In this document: piece by piece, positions 54,523-63,680 of the stretch | How the letters are laid out: each line of letters starts with the position of its first letter | Position numbering within the stretch: position 1 is the first letter of the stretch | Assembly (NCBI RefSeq): GCF_036924645.1 | Contig: NZ_JAZHRX010000001.1 | Span: 5,359,501-5,423,500 of the forward strand | Reading direction: 5' to 3' | From: Bradyrhizobium sp. AZCC 2176 | Lineage (GTDB): Bacteria; Pseudomonadota; Alphaproteobacteria; Rhizobiales; Xanthobacteraceae | DNA: 64,000 nt | Notes under the pieces: generated by a model | Seen by the model: the letters and a program-made list of their open reading frames with translations, nothing else | Database searches by the model: none | Told to the model about the DNA's origin: nothing | Position numbers and translations under genes: made by a program

Positions 54523-54583
54523 GCGATAACTAACTAAAACGGCTGAGCAATAACCAAAAAATATTCAAACGGGAGGATGGACC

Positions 54584-55903
54584 ATGCATGACTTTACCCG
54601 CCGCTCTCTGCTTCAGGGTGGCACCGCGCTGGCGGCGGCCGGCGCGCTGACCGGATCGGCTCTGCTCGATTTCGCCAAGGCCTGGGCGCAAGCCTCGCCG
54701 TGGAAGGCTGAATCTGGCGCCAAGCTCACGGTGATGCGCTGGAAGCGCTTCGTGCCGGCGGAAGACGACGCCTTCAATGCCATGGTCGCCGCGTTCAAGG
54801 CCGCAACCGGCACCGAAATGAACGTCTTCTCGGAATCCTTCGAGGACGTGCAGCCAAAGGCCTCCGTTGCCGCCAACACCGGCTCGGGTCTCGACCTTGC
54901 CTGGGGCCTGCACACGCTGCCGCAACTATTCCCGGCGCAAGTGCTGCAACTGAACGACGTCGCCGACTATCTCGGCAAGAAATACGGCGGCTGGACCGAA
55001 GCAGCCGCGGTGACCTGCAAGCAGGGCAACAACTGGCTCGGCATCCCGGTCGCGACCATCGGCGGCTACATGACCTACCGCAAATCGTCGATGGAGAAGG
55101 CCGGTTTCAAGGATTTCCCGAAAGACTTCCCGGGCTTCCTCGAAATGTGCAAGGCGCTGAAGAAGAACAACACGCCAGCCGGTTTTCCGTTGGGCCATGC
55201 GTCGGGCGACGCCAACGCCTGGCTGCACTGGATCCTCTGGGGCCACGGGGCCTACACGGTCGACAAGGACAACAAGGTCATCATCAACTCGCCCGAGACC
55301 GTGAAGGCGCTCGAGTACTGCAAGGCGCTGTCCGACACCTTCATTCCCGGCGTCGCGTCGTGGAACGACTCGTCGAACAACAAGGCGTTTCTGTCGGGCG
55401 AACTGCATTGCACCGCCAACGGCATCTCGATCTATGTCGCGGCCAAGGATGATCCGACCAAGAAAGAACTCACCGAAGACACGTATCATGCGCTGTGGCC
55501 GGTCGGCCCGATCGGGAAGCCGACCGAACTGCAGCTCTGCGTGCCGATCCTGGCGTTCAAGTTCACCAAATATCCGAACGCCGCGAAGGCCTTCATCGCC
55601 TTCATGCTGGAGAAGGAAAACTACGACAAGTGGCTGTCGGGTGCGCGCGGCTATCTCACCCACACGCTCAATGCCTACGACAACTCGCCGGTCTGGACCG
55701 CGGATCCGAAGAACGCCGTATTCGCTCAGGCCAGCAAGCGCGCGCTGCCTGCGTCCGGCATCGGCACGCCGGGCGAGAAGGCGGCAACCGCGATCGCCGA
55801 CTTCCTGGTGGTCGACATGTTCGCCAACTACTGCACCGGCGCTAAGGATGCCAAGACCGCGATCGCGGAAACCGAGCGGCAGTTGAAGCGCATCTATCGC
55901 TAA
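54584..55903 (+). CDS. Tat-exported family 1 sugar-binding protein
   Basis: This 439-residue extracellular solute-binding protein has a Tat signal (FTRRSLLQGG, then the hydrophobic stretch LAAAGALTGSALLDFA, cleavage about residue 36). The mature part follows the family 1 maltose/glycerol-3-phosphate binding plan. ATG 54584 follows GGGAGGATGGACC. The ligand is unknown, but the LacI regulator and the linked dehydratase, kinase and aldolase point to a sugar acid or its parent sugar. Confidence 0.88.
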   Translation: MHDFTRRSLLQGGTALAAAGALTGSALLDFAKAWAQASPWKAESGAKLTVMRWKRFVPAEDDAFNAMVAAFKAATGTEMNVFSESFEDVQPKASVAANTGSGLDLAWGLHTLPQLFPAQVLQLNDVADYLGKKYGGWTEAAAVTCKQGNNWLGIPVATIGGYMTYRKSSMEKAGFKDFPKDFPGFLEMCKALKKNNTPAGFPLGHASGDANAWLHWILWGHGAYTVDKDNKVIINSPETVKALEYCKALSDTFIPGVASWNDSSNNKAFLSGELHCTANGISIYVAAKDDPTKKELTEDTYHALWPVGPIGKPTELQLCVPILAFKFTKYPNAAKAFIAFMLEKENYDKWLSGARGYLTHTLNAYDNSPVWTADPKNAVFAQASKRALPASGIGTPGEKAATAIADFLVVDMFANYCTGAKDAKTAIAETERQLKRIYR

Positions 55904-55968
55904 CGAGACCGGAGCGGATGGCGGGTGACCGCCGTCCGCTCCATTCATTTTTAATCGGGACATCGCCC

Positions 55969-56928
55969 ATGGCTGACATCGCAATCGCGCCACGACGCGC
56001 CAAGACGGAGATCCGCGAGGCCAACGCGTGGGACCAGCTCAAGCACAACCGTAACTGGCTGGGCTTCTGGTTCATGGTGCCTGCGCTGGCGTTCCTGATC
56101 TTCTTCCTGGCCTATCCGCTGGGCCTTGGCATCTGGCTGTCGTTCACCGACACCCGCATCGGTCGCGTCGGCGCCTATGTCGGGACCGAGAACTACGAGT
56201 GGCTGTGGGACGACGCGATCTTCTGGCTCTCGGTGTTCAACACGCTTTTGTACACGTTCGTCGCGAGCGCGATCAAATTCGGCATCGGGCTCTATCTCGC
56301 GCTGCTGCTGAACGAGAACATGCCGTTCAAGGCAATGCTGCGCGCGCTGGTGCTGATCCCCTTCATCGTGCCGACTGTGCTCTCGGCGCTGGCGTTCTGG
56401 TGGATCTTCGATTCCCAGTTCTCGATCATCTCGTGGTCCTTGAAGCAGATGGGCTTCATTACCCAGAACATCAATTTCCTCGGCGATACGACCTGGGCCC
56501 GTATCTGCGTGATCTTCGCCAATATCTGGCGCGGCGTTCCCTTTGTCGCGATCACGCTGCTGGCGGGCCTGCAGACGGTGTCGCCATCGCTTTACGAGGC
56601 GGCCATCCTCGATGGCGCGACCAGCTGGCAACGATTCCGCTTCATCACCTATCCGCTGCTGACGCCGATCATCGCCGTCGTGATGACGTTCTCGGTGCTG
56701 TTCACCTTCACCGACTTCCAGTTGATCTGGGCGATGACGCGGGGCGGTCCGGTCAACGCCACCCATCTGATGGCGACCCTGTCGTACCAGCGCGCGATCA
56801 TCGCCGGTCAGTTGGGTGAGGGCGCGGCGATCTCGAGCGCGATGATCCCGTTCCTGCTCGCCGCCATCATGGTGTCCTGGTTCGGGCTACAACGCCGCAA
56901 GTGGCAGCAGGGTGAAAACAATGACTGA
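55969..56928 (+). CDS. Sugar ABC transporter permease, UgpA/MalF type
   Basis: This 319-residue inner-membrane permease has six main helices and the ATPase-coupling EAA loop YEAAILDGATSWQRFRFITYPLL (split here as EAAILDGAT about residue 222). ATG 55969 is preferred over the earlier frame opening because GGGA lies just upstream. It overlaps the second permease gene by eight bases. It forms the membrane channel with that protein. Confidence 0.9.
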   Translation: MADIAIAPRRAKTEIREANAWDQLKHNRNWLGFWFMVPALAFLIFFLAYPLGLGIWLSFTDTRIGRVGAYVGTENYEWLWDDAIFWLSVFNTLLYTFVASAIKFGIGLYLALLLNENMPFKAMLRALVLIPFIVPTVLSALAFWWIFDSQFSIISWSLKQMGFITQNINFLGDTTWARICVIFANIWRGVPFVAITLLAGLQTVSPSLYEAAILDGATSWQRFRFITYPLLTPIIAVVMTFSVLFTFTDFQLIWAMTRGGPVNATHLMATLSYQRAIIAGQLGEGAAISSAMIPFLLAAIMVSWFGLQRRKWQQGENND

Positions 56929-57856
56929 TCTCCCCACCTCGCGGATCGATCTCAAGGCCGTCCTGCATGGCTCGGCGCCGACGGTTGCGAAGGACGACCA
57001 CAGCGAGGGCATGAGCTATCTGCAGTCGGTGCCGCGCCGGCTGGTGACGCTCTATCTGCCGCTGTCGATCATCGTCATCGTTCTGCTGTTCCCGTTCTAC
57101 TGGATGGGGCTGACGGCGATCAAACCGGACGAGCAACTGCTCGACCTCGACAAGTTCAACCCGTTCTGGACCTGGAATCCGACCTTCAAGCACTTTTACA
57201 AGCTCCTGTTCGAAAGCCACTATCCGATGTGGCTCTGGAACACGATGTATGTGGCGGTCTGCGCCACCGTCCTGTCGATCATTGCGAGCGTGCTCGCCGC
57301 CTATGCCATCGTTCGCCTCCGCTACAAGGGCGCCAACATGGTCGGCGGCCTGATCTTCCTCGCTTATCTGGTGCCGCCCTCGATCCTGTTCATTCCGCTT
57401 GCCACCGTCGTGTTCCAGTACGGCCTGTTCGACTCGCCGATGGCGCTGATCCTGACCTATCCGACCATCCTGATCCCGTTCTCGACCTGGCTGTTGATGG
57501 GTTACTTCAAGACCATTCCGTTCGAACTGGAGGAATGCGCGCTGATCGATGGCGCGAGCCGCTGGCAGATCCTGATCAAGATCGTGCTGCCGCTGGCGAT
57601 CCCGGGCCTGATCTCGGCGTTCATCTTCTGCTTCACGTTGTGCTGGAATGAGTTCATCTACGCGTTGACGTTCCTGCAATCGACCCACAACAAGACGGTG
57701 CCGGTTGCGATCGTCAACGAATTCGTCGACGGCGACATCTATCGCTGGGGCTCGCTAATGGCGGGCGCGCTGGCCGGCTCGCTGCCGCTGGTCATCCTTT
57801 ACGCCTTCTTCGTCGAGCATTATGTGTCGGCCATGACGGGAGCCGTGAAAGAGTGA
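56921..57856 (+). CDS. Sugar ABC transporter permease, UgpE/MalG type
   Basis: This permease of about 311 residues has a long N-terminal tail (about 1-38), six helices, and the coupling loop ECALIDGASRWQILIKIVLPL (split here as LIDGASRW about residue 208). ATG 56921 follows AGGG, overlapping the first permease stop; GTG 56912 is an alternative. It completes the ABC importer. Confidence 0.9.
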   Translation: MTDLPTSRIDLKAVLHGSAPTVAKDDHSEGMSYLQSVPRRLVTLYLPLSIIVIVLLFPFYWMGLTAIKPDEQLLDLDKFNPFWTWNPTFKHFYKLLFESHYPMWLWNTMYVAVCATVLSIIASVLAAYAIVRLRYKGANMVGGLIFLAYLVPPSILFIPLATVVFQYGLFDSPMALILTYPTILIPFSTWLLMGYFKTIPFELEECALIDGASRWQILIKIVLPLAIPGLISAFIFCFTLCWNEFIYALTFLQSTHNKTVPVAIVNEFVDGDIYRWGSLMAGALAGSLPLVILYAFFVEHYVSAMTGAVKE

Positions 57857-57896
57857 GCGCTTAAGGCCCGCATCAAGAAATAGCAAAACTATCGCT

Positions 57897-58019
57897 GTCG
57901 TCCCTGCGAAAGCAGGGACCCATAACCACCGGCGGCAATTGTTGAGACGAAGCCGTCAACCATCCCATCTTGATTGCATCGGCCGCGGCGTATGGGTCCC
58001 GGCTCAAGGCCGGGACGAC
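57897..58019. repeat. Palindromic repeat (GTCGTCCCTGCGAAAG type)
   Basis: GTCGTCCCTGCGAAAGCAGGG at the left end folds locally (CCCTGC...GCAGGG). CCCGGCTCAAGGCCGGGACGAC closes the right end (both given only as markers). A sister copy lies at 62241-62360. It separates the ABC transporter operon from the DenD-like gene in the same direction. Confidence 0.8.
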
Positions 58020-58044
58020 CAAGTATGAATAGGGAGTAGGGGTC

Positions 58045-59031
58045 TTGCACATTCTGATTCTCGGCGCCGCCGGCATGGTGGGCCGCAAGCTGACCGACCG
58101 GCTGTTGAGTGACGGCCGCCTTGGCAAGCACGAAATCACCCGCATGACGCTGCAGGACGTGGTGGCGCCCGCCAAGCCCGCCAATGCGCCGATCCCGATC
58201 CAGGTCGTGGCGTCCGATTTTGCCGATCCCGGCGCGGCGGAGCCGCTGATGGCGCATCGGCCGGACGTGATCTTTCATCTCGCCGCAATCGTCTCCGGCG
58301 AGGCCGAGGCCGAATTCGACAAGGGCTACCGGATCAATCTTGACGGCACGCGCTACCTGATCGACGCCATCCGACATGCTGACGGCGGCTACAAGCCGCG
58401 GCTGGTGTTTACGTCCTCGATAGCGGTGTTTGGCGCGCCGTTCCCGGAAAAGATCGGCGACGAGTTCTTCCATACGCCGCTGACGAGCTACGGCACGCAA
58501 AAGTCGATCTGCGAACTCCTGATCAACGACTACACCCGCAAGGGCCTGCTCGACGGCATCTCGATCCGCCTGCCGACGATCTGTGTGCGGCCTGGCAAAC
58601 CGAACAAGGCGGCCTCCGGCTTCTTCTCCAACATCATCCGCGAGCCGCTGGCGGGCGAGGAGGCGGTGCTGCCGGTCTCCGAAGACGTACGGCACTGGCA
58701 CGCCTCGCCGAAATCGGCGGTCGGCTTTCTGGTCCATGCCGGCACCATGGATCTCAACGCGATGGGGCCGCGGCGCAACCTCAGCATGCCCGGCATGTCG
58801 GTGACCGTCGGCGAACAGATCGCCGCGCTGGACCGTGTCGCCGGCAAGAACGTCACCGCGCGCATCAAGCGCGTGCCCGACCCGACCATCATCGGCATCG
58901 TCTCCGGCTGGCCGCGCGACTTCGTCGCCGACCGCGCGCTCAAGCTCGGCTTCACCACCGCCGAGAAGACGTTTGACGACATCATCCGGATCCACATCGA
59001 GGATGAGCTCGGCGGCAAGTTTGCGGCGTGA
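58045..59031 (+). CDS. DenD-like NAD-dependent sugar-acid dehydrogenase
   Basis: This 328-residue extended SDR has the Rossmann motif ILGAAGMVGRKL (about residues 5-16), active-site SSIAVFG and Tyr/Lys in SYGTQKS (about 152-156). Its closest remembered family is D-erythronate dehydrogenase (DenD), which oxidises C2 of four-carbon sugar acids; related members act on other aldonates. The start is apparently TTG 58045 with AGGGG just upstream. It follows the ABC importer and precedes the KDG kinase, which supports a sugar-acid role. Confidence 0.85.
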   Translation: MHILILGAAGMVGRKLTDRLLSDGRLGKHEITRMTLQDVVAPAKPANAPIPIQVVASDFADPGAAEPLMAHRPDVIFHLAAIVSGEAEAEFDKGYRINLDGTRYLIDAIRHADGGYKPRLVFTSSIAVFGAPFPEKIGDEFFHTPLTSYGTQKSICELLINDYTRKGLLDGISIRLPTICVRPGKPNKAASGFFSNIIREPLAGEEAVLPVSEDVRHWHASPKSAVGFLVHAGTMDLNAMGPRRNLSMPGMSVTVGEQIAALDRVAGKNVTARIKRVPDPTIIGIVSGWPRDFVADRALKLGFTTAEKTFDDIIRIHIEDELGGKFAA

Positions 59032-59064
59032 GGTGATCTCACGCAAATTCGCACGGATGCGGTC

Positions 59065-60009
59065 ATGAGCAAGGTAGCCTGCATCGGCGAGTGCATGGTC
59101 GAGTTGAAGCAGGCTGACAGCGGCCTGTTTTCGCGCGGCTACGGCGGCGACACGCTCAATACCGCCGTCTATCTCGCCCGGCTCGGCGCCGGCGCCGACT
59201 ATATCACCGCGCTTGGCGACGACCCCCTCAGCGACGAGATGATTGCCGGCTGGGCAGCGGAGGGAGTCGGGACCAGGCGGGTGGTGCGGCTGCCGGGCAA
59301 GCTTCCGGGTCTCTACATGATCCAGACCGACGCCAAGGGCGAGCGGCGGTTCTTCCATTGGCGCGACAGCGCAGCGGCGCGCAGCCTGATGGACTTGCCG
59401 GAGACGCCGGAGATACTGAATTCGCTGGCTGGCTATGACGTGATCTATCTCTCGGCGATCACGCTCTCGCTTTATGGCGCGGAGGGAGGGGCGCGGCTGT
59501 TCGCGGCGCTGAGGCGCGCTCGCGAAAATGGCGCACGTTTCGCTTTCGATACCAACTTCCGGGCCCGTGGCTGGCCCGATCTCGACGTTGCGCGCGCCGC
59601 TTTTCAGGAGGCCTTCGCCACGGCCGATATCGTGCTGGCTTCCACCGAGGATCTGCTGCCGCTCTATCCGGGCGCAACCAATGAAGCCTTGCTGGCGCGG
59701 GTTCCAGGCGCCGAGGTGGTGCTGAAGCTCTCGGAGCCGGCGAGCATCCTGCGTCTGGAAGGCGTTTCTTATCCAATCAAGGCCAAGCCGGTGGAGGCGC
59801 CGGTTGTCGATACCACGGCAGCCGGCGACAGTTTCGCGGCTGCCTACGTGGCCGCGCGCCTCGTGGGCGCGGATCCGCTGGAAGCCGCGCGGGCGGGGCA
59901 TCGTCTGGCCGGCGTTGTGGTATGTCACCCCGGGGCGATCATCCCGCGCGCGGCGATGCCGTCCGGCCTCGTCCCGAACCACGTCAATTCTCGCAAGGCA
60001 CCGCCATGA
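59065..60009 (+). CDS. kdgK: 2-keto-3-deoxygluconate kinase (KdgK-like)
   Basis: This 314-residue PfkB-family sugar kinase has an N-terminal GECMVEL start, GGDTLNTAVYLARL substrate region (about residues 28-41) and the catalytic DTTAAGDSFAAAY (Asp about residue 252). In KdgK it phosphorylates 2-keto-3-deoxygluconate at O6 using ATP. The next gene, overlapping by four bases (ATGA), encodes the aldolase that cleaves the product, which supports the call. Confidence 0.88.
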   Translation: MSKVACIGECMVELKQADSGLFSRGYGGDTLNTAVYLARLGAGADYITALGDDPLSDEMIAGWAAEGVGTRRVVRLPGKLPGLYMIQTDAKGERRFFHWRDSAAARSLMDLPETPEILNSLAGYDVIYLSAITLSLYGAEGGARLFAALRRARENGARFAFDTNFRARGWPDLDVARAAFQEAFATADIVLASTEDLLPLYPGATNEALLARVPGAEVVLKLSEPASILRLEGVSYPIKAKPVEAPVVDTTAAGDSFAAAYVAARLVGADPLEAARAGHRLAGVVVCHPGAIIPRAAMPSGLVPNHVNSRKAPP

Positions 60010-60659
60010 CCGCAGCAGCCACCAGGCAGGAACAACTCGCAGCCATCTTCAAGTCCGCGACGGTGATTCCGGTCCTCACGATCGAACGACTGGAAGATGC
60101 CGTGCCGCTGGCCCGCGCGCTGGTTGCAGGCGGCGTACGTGTGCTGGAAGTTACCCTGCGGACGCCGGTGGCGGTCGAGGCCGCCAAGGCCATGATCGCG
60201 GCGGTGCCGGAAGCCATTGTCGGCATCGGCACAATCCTGAACGCCGACGATCTGGCACGGGCGAGGGGGCTCGGCGCCAAATTCGGCATCAGCCCCGGCG
60301 CGACGCCGGAGCTCTTGAAGGCTGCCGCCGCAGGCGACCTGCCGTTTGCGCCGGGGATCGCGACCGCCTCCGAGCTGATGCAGGCGTTGGCGGCCGGCTT
60401 CGATCTGGTGAAATTCTTTCCCGCCGAGCAGGTCGGCGGGATCAAGGCACTTCGGGCGCTGGCCGGGCCGTTTCCGAACATCAGGGTTTGCCCGACCGGC
60501 GGCATTGGCGAGGCCAATGCCGCGACCTGGCTGGCCGAGCCGAATGTCGTGGCAGTGGGCGGTTCCTGGCTCTGCCCAGCGGCCGATATCCGGTCCGGCA
60601 ACTGGGCCGGCATAACCGCCATGTGCGCGCGGGCCCTGAAATCCCTGAAACCAGCGTGA
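60006..60659 (+). CDS. eda: KDPG/KHG aldolase
   Basis: This 217-residue class I aldolase (TIM barrel) has Schiff-base Lys in LVKFFPAEQVGG (about residue 137), catalytic Glu in LEVTLRTPVA (about 45) and GIGTILN. It cleaves 2-keto-3-deoxy-6-phosphogluconate to pyruvate and glyceraldehyde 3-phosphate and may accept related substrates. ATG 60006 overlaps the kinase stop, so the two are translationally coupled. It closes the Entner-Doudoroff-like branch of this module. Confidence 0.92.
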   Translation: MTAAATRQEQLAAIFKSATVIPVLTIERLEDAVPLARALVAGGVRVLEVTLRTPVAVEAAKAMIAAVPEAIVGIGTILNADDLARARGLGAKFGISPGATPELLKAAAAGDLPFAPGIATASELMQALAAGFDLVKFFPAEQVGGIKALRALAGPFPNIRVCPTGGIGEANAATWLAEPNVVAVGGSWLCPAADIRSGNWAGITAMCARALKSLKPA

Positions 60660-60714
60660 AGTCTTTTTCCCGATAGGGTACAAGGGCTTCAGAACCGAAA
60701 CAGGGAGAACGACC

Positions 60715-61884
60715 ATGACTGCCAGCATCGTCGGATGGGCGCACACGCCATTCGGCAAGTTCGACGCGGAAACCGTCGAGAGCCTTGTGGTGAAGGTTGC
60801 GACCGATGCGCTGGCGGATGCCGGCATATCAGCCGAAGACGTCGACGAGATCGTGCTGGGGCATTTCAATGCCGGCTTCTCGCCGCAGGATTTTACGGCC
60901 TCGCTGGTGCTGCAGGCCGATCCCAAACTGCGCTTCAAGCCGGCCACACGGGTGGAAAACGCCTGCGCCACCGGTTCGGCGGCGGTACACCAGGGCATCC
61001 GCGCGATAGCCTCGGGCGCGGCCAAAATCGTGCTGGTGGTCGGCGTCGAGCAGATGACGCGGACGCCGTCGGCCGATATCGGGCGATACCTCCTGAAGGC
61101 CTCCTATCTGCCGGAGGACAGCGAAACCGTCGGCGGCTTTGCCGGCGTGTTCGGCAAGATCGCGCAGGGCTATTTCCAGAAATATGGCGATCAGTCGGAT
61201 GCGCTGGCGCTGATCGCGGCCAAGAACCACAAGAACGGCGTCGCCAACCCCTATGCGCAGATGCGCAAGGATTTTGGCTTCGAGTTCTGCCGCTCCGAGA
61301 GCGAGAAGAACCCGTACGTCGCCGGCCCGCTGAAGCGCACGGACTGTTCGCTGGTGTCGGACGGCGCGGCGGCGCTGGTACTGACCGATAGCGAGACCGC
61401 GAAGACCATGGGCAAGGCGGTGAACTTCCGTGCCACCGCCCACGCGCAGGATTTCCTGCCGATGTCCAAGCGCGACATCCTGCAGTTCGAAGGCTGCACG
61501 GTTGCGTGGCAGCGCGCGCTGGCGCAGGCCGGCGTGCAGCTCTCCGATCTCTCCTTTGTCGAAACCCATGACTGCTTCACGGTCGCCGAGCTGATCGAAT
61601 ATGAAGCGATGGGCCTGACGCCGCGCGGGCAGGGCGCCCGCGCCATCAAGGAAGGCTGGACCCAGAAGGACGGCAAGCTGCCGGTCAATCCGTCCGGCGG
61701 GTTGAAGGCCAAGGGCCACCCGATCGGCGCCACCGGCGTCTCGATGCATGTAATGAGCGCGATGCAGCTCGTCGGCCAGGCGCCCGAGGGTATGCAGCTC
61801 AAGAACGCAAAACTCGCCGGCATCTTCAACATGGGCGGCGCGGCGGTGGCAAACTACGTCTCCGTGCTGGAAGCTGCGAAGTAA
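60715..61884 (+). CDS. SCP2-type thiolase/acetyl-CoA acetyltransferase family
   Basis: This 389-residue thiolase has nucleophile Cys in ENACATGSAAV (about residue 85), second Cys in the SCP2-type motif THDCFTVAE (about 288) and catalytic His in AKGHPIGATG (about 337). The usual C-terminal CxG is absent, consistent with the SCP2 branch. It should cleave or form 3-ketoacyl-CoA. AGGGAG precedes ATG 60715. It stands 55 bases after the aldolase, so it could be cotranscribed, but the pathway differs; the acyl-CoA genes further on are more likely partners. Confidence 0.88.
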   Translation: MTASIVGWAHTPFGKFDAETVESLVVKVATDALADAGISAEDVDEIVLGHFNAGFSPQDFTASLVLQADPKLRFKPATRVENACATGSAAVHQGIRAIASGAAKIVLVVGVEQMTRTPSADIGRYLLKASYLPEDSETVGGFAGVFGKIAQGYFQKYGDQSDALALIAAKNHKNGVANPYAQMRKDFGFEFCRSESEKNPYVAGPLKRTDCSLVSDGAAALVLTDSETAKTMGKAVNFRATAHAQDFLPMSKRDILQFEGCTVAWQRALAQAGVQLSDLSFVETHDCFTVAELIEYEAMGLTPRGQGARAIKEGWTQKDGKLPVNPSGGLKAKGHPIGATGVSMHVMSAMQLVGQAPEGMQLKNAKLAGIFNMGGAAVANYVSVLEAAK

Positions 61885-61909
61885 CCGCAAAAGTGCTATC
61901 GTAGCTACC

Positions 61910-61998
61910 GTAGGGTGGGCACAGGCGCGCTGGCGCCGTGCCCACCCTGAGTGCCGCGCGATGAGGCTGGTGGGCACGCTTCGCTTTGCCCACCCTAC
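61910..61998. repeat. Palindromic repeat (GTAGGGTGGGC type), second copy
   Basis: The left arm GTAGGGTGGGCACAGGCG and right arm CGCTTTGCCCACCCTAC are nearly complementary, and the middle has GTGCCCACC/GGTGGGCAC. It is the same family as 29916-29995. It lies between the thiolase gene and a small coiled-coil gene. Confidence 0.85.
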
Positions 61999-62018
61999 AA
62001 TTTTCCGGAGCGTGCATC

Positions 62019-62219
62019 ATGGGTAACGAGAGTTCGTTGTCATCGACCGAACTGAACAACCGGATCAGGATTCTGGAAGACAATATCCGGCAGTTGATCG
62101 AACAGGCGGCTGCCGCCTCCGGCGAACAGAACGAAGCGCGTATCGCCGACCGCCTCAGCCAGCAGAATGAAGAGTTGGAGCGCCTGACCCGGGAACGCGA
62201 CGCCAGGTCCAAAAAATAG
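62019..62219 (+). CDS. 66-residue coiled-coil protein
   Basis: This small, charged, all-helical protein (LNNRIRILEDNIRQLIEQ and following) has heptad-like Leu/Ile spacing through about residues 12-60 and no membrane segment. CGGAG lies eight bases before ATG 62019. It is predicted to form a short coiled coil in the cytosol. It lies between two palindromic repeats. The function is unknown. Confidence 0.7.
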   Translation: MGNESSLSSTELNNRIRILEDNIRQLIEQAAAASGEQNEARIADRLSQQNEELERLTRERDARSKK

Positions 62220-62240
62220 CAGTCACAGGCATCGACCATC

Positions 62241-62360
62241 GTCGTCCCTGCGAAACGCAGGGACCCATAACCACAGGCATTAATTGTCTTGGTAGGTGAC
62301 TACTCCATCGCTCAACGGACGGGCCGCGGCGTAGGGGTCCCTGCGTTTCGCAGGGACGAC
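62241..62360. repeat. Palindromic repeat (GTCGTCCCTGCG type), second copy
   Basis: GTCGTCCCTGCGAAACGCAG at the left and CTGCGTTTCGCAGGGACGAC at the right are perfect reverse complements. Each also folds on itself around the GCGAAACGC or GCGTTTCGC core. It is the same family as 57897-58019. Confidence 0.9.
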
Positions 62361-62467
62361 ATCGGTTGTTGGTCTCCAGCGCATACGTCCATACGCTCGG
62401 CGCGCTTGATCTTCCGAACCCGCTGCCGTTACTTGGCCGGAACGACAATCCAGGAGCGAATTGACCC

Positions 62468-63670
62468 ATGGGACCATTGCAGGGCATCAAGGTCATCGAC
62501 ATGACGACCGTGCTGATGGGGCCCTATGCCACCCAGATGCTCGGCGATTACGGCGCCGACGTCATCAAGGTTGAATCGCACGATGGCGACGTGACGCGGC
62601 AAATCGGTCCGACCCGTCATCCCGGCATGGGGCCGGTGTTCCTCAACACCAACCGCAACAAGCGCTCAATTTGTCTCGATTTGAAGAAGCCGGCCGGGCG
62701 CGAGGCCGTGTTGCGGCTGGTCAAATCCGCCGACGTGCTGGTCTATAATGTGCGCCCGCAGGCAATGGCGCGGCTGAACCTCGGCTACGACGCCGTGTCA
62801 AAAACCAACCCGCGCCTGATCTATGCCGGCGTGTTTGGTTTCGGGCAGGACGGGCCCTATGCGGCGAAGCCCGCCTATGACGATCTGATCCAGGGCGCCA
62901 CCGCCTTGCCGGCGCTGATGGCGCAGACCGCCGACGGCGTGCCGCGCTATGTCCCCAATGCGCTGGTCGATCGTATCGTCGGGCTGACAGCGGTGGGCGC
63001 GATCTGCGCCAGCCTCGTCGATCGTAACCGCACCGGCCGCGGCCAGCGCGTCGATATCCCGATGTTCGAAACCATGGCTGGTTTCGTGATGGGCGATCAC
63101 ATGGGCGGTCTCACCTATGAGCCGCCACTCGACAAGGGCGGCTATGCGCGTCACCTGTCGCCGGACCGGCGGCCCTACAAGACCTCGGACGGCTATATCT
63201 GCGTGATCGTCTATAACGACAAGCAGTGGCAGAATTTCTTCGATGCGACCGGGCGTGACGATCTTCGCGTCCATACGAAGTTTGCGACCTTCGCCGGCCG
63301 CGCCGTCAATATCGACGCTGTTTATGCCGAACTGGCGCGCATTCTCGAGACCAAGACCACCGCCGAGTGGACCGCTATCCTCGAGAAGGCCGACGTGCCC
63401 GTCATGCCGATGCACGACCTCGAAAGCCTGCTCGGCGATCCCCACATCGTCGCGACCGATTTCTTTCCGGTCGTCGATCATCCAACCGAGGGCCGCATCC
63501 GCAACATGCGGCCTTCGGCGCGATTTTCAGAAACGCCGGTTGAAACGAAACGGCTGGCGCCGCGCCTGAGCGAGCACAGCGCGGAAATCCTCGAGGAAGC
63601 CGGCTTTTCGCCGGATGAGATCGCAGCGCTGGTCCGCGATGGCGTCACCAGGGTCGCGTCAAGCAAATAG
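62468..63670 (+). CDS. CaiB/BaiF-family (class III) CoA-transferase
   Basis: This 400-residue CoA-transferase has the N-terminal MTTVLMGPYATQMLGDYGAD (residues about 12-31), FLNTNRNKRSICLDLK, and the catalytic Asp in PAYDDLIQGAT (about residue 138-139). Class III enzymes move CoA between carboxylic acids, for example formyl-CoA or succinyl-CoA donors; the pair here is unknown. AGGAG precedes ATG 62468. An acyl-CoA dehydrogenase gene starts 10 bases after its stop, which suggests an acid-activation and oxidation pathway. Confidence 0.9.
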   Translation: MGPLQGIKVIDMTTVLMGPYATQMLGDYGADVIKVESHDGDVTRQIGPTRHPGMGPVFLNTNRNKRSICLDLKKPAGREAVLRLVKSADVLVYNVRPQAMARLNLGYDAVSKTNPRLIYAGVFGFGQDGPYAAKPAYDDLIQGATALPALMAQTADGVPRYVPNALVDRIVGLTAVGAICASLVDRNRTGRGQRVDIPMFETMAGFVMGDHMGGLTYEPPLDKGGYARHLSPDRRPYKTSDGYICVIVYNDKQWQNFFDATGRDDLRVHTKFATFAGRAVNIDAVYAELARILETKTTAEWTAILEKADVPVMPMHDLESLLGDPHIVATDFFPVVDHPTEGRIRNMRPSARFSETPVETKRLAPRLSEHSAEILEEAGFSPDEIAALVRDGVTRVASSK

Positions 63671-63680
63671 GACGAGATAG

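Noticed and set aside
57889..59982. Minus-strand open frame of 697 codons opposite DenD-like and KdgK genes
   Set aside because: The sense genes have full family motifs. The antisense translation is compositionally biased and crosses a palindromic repeat.
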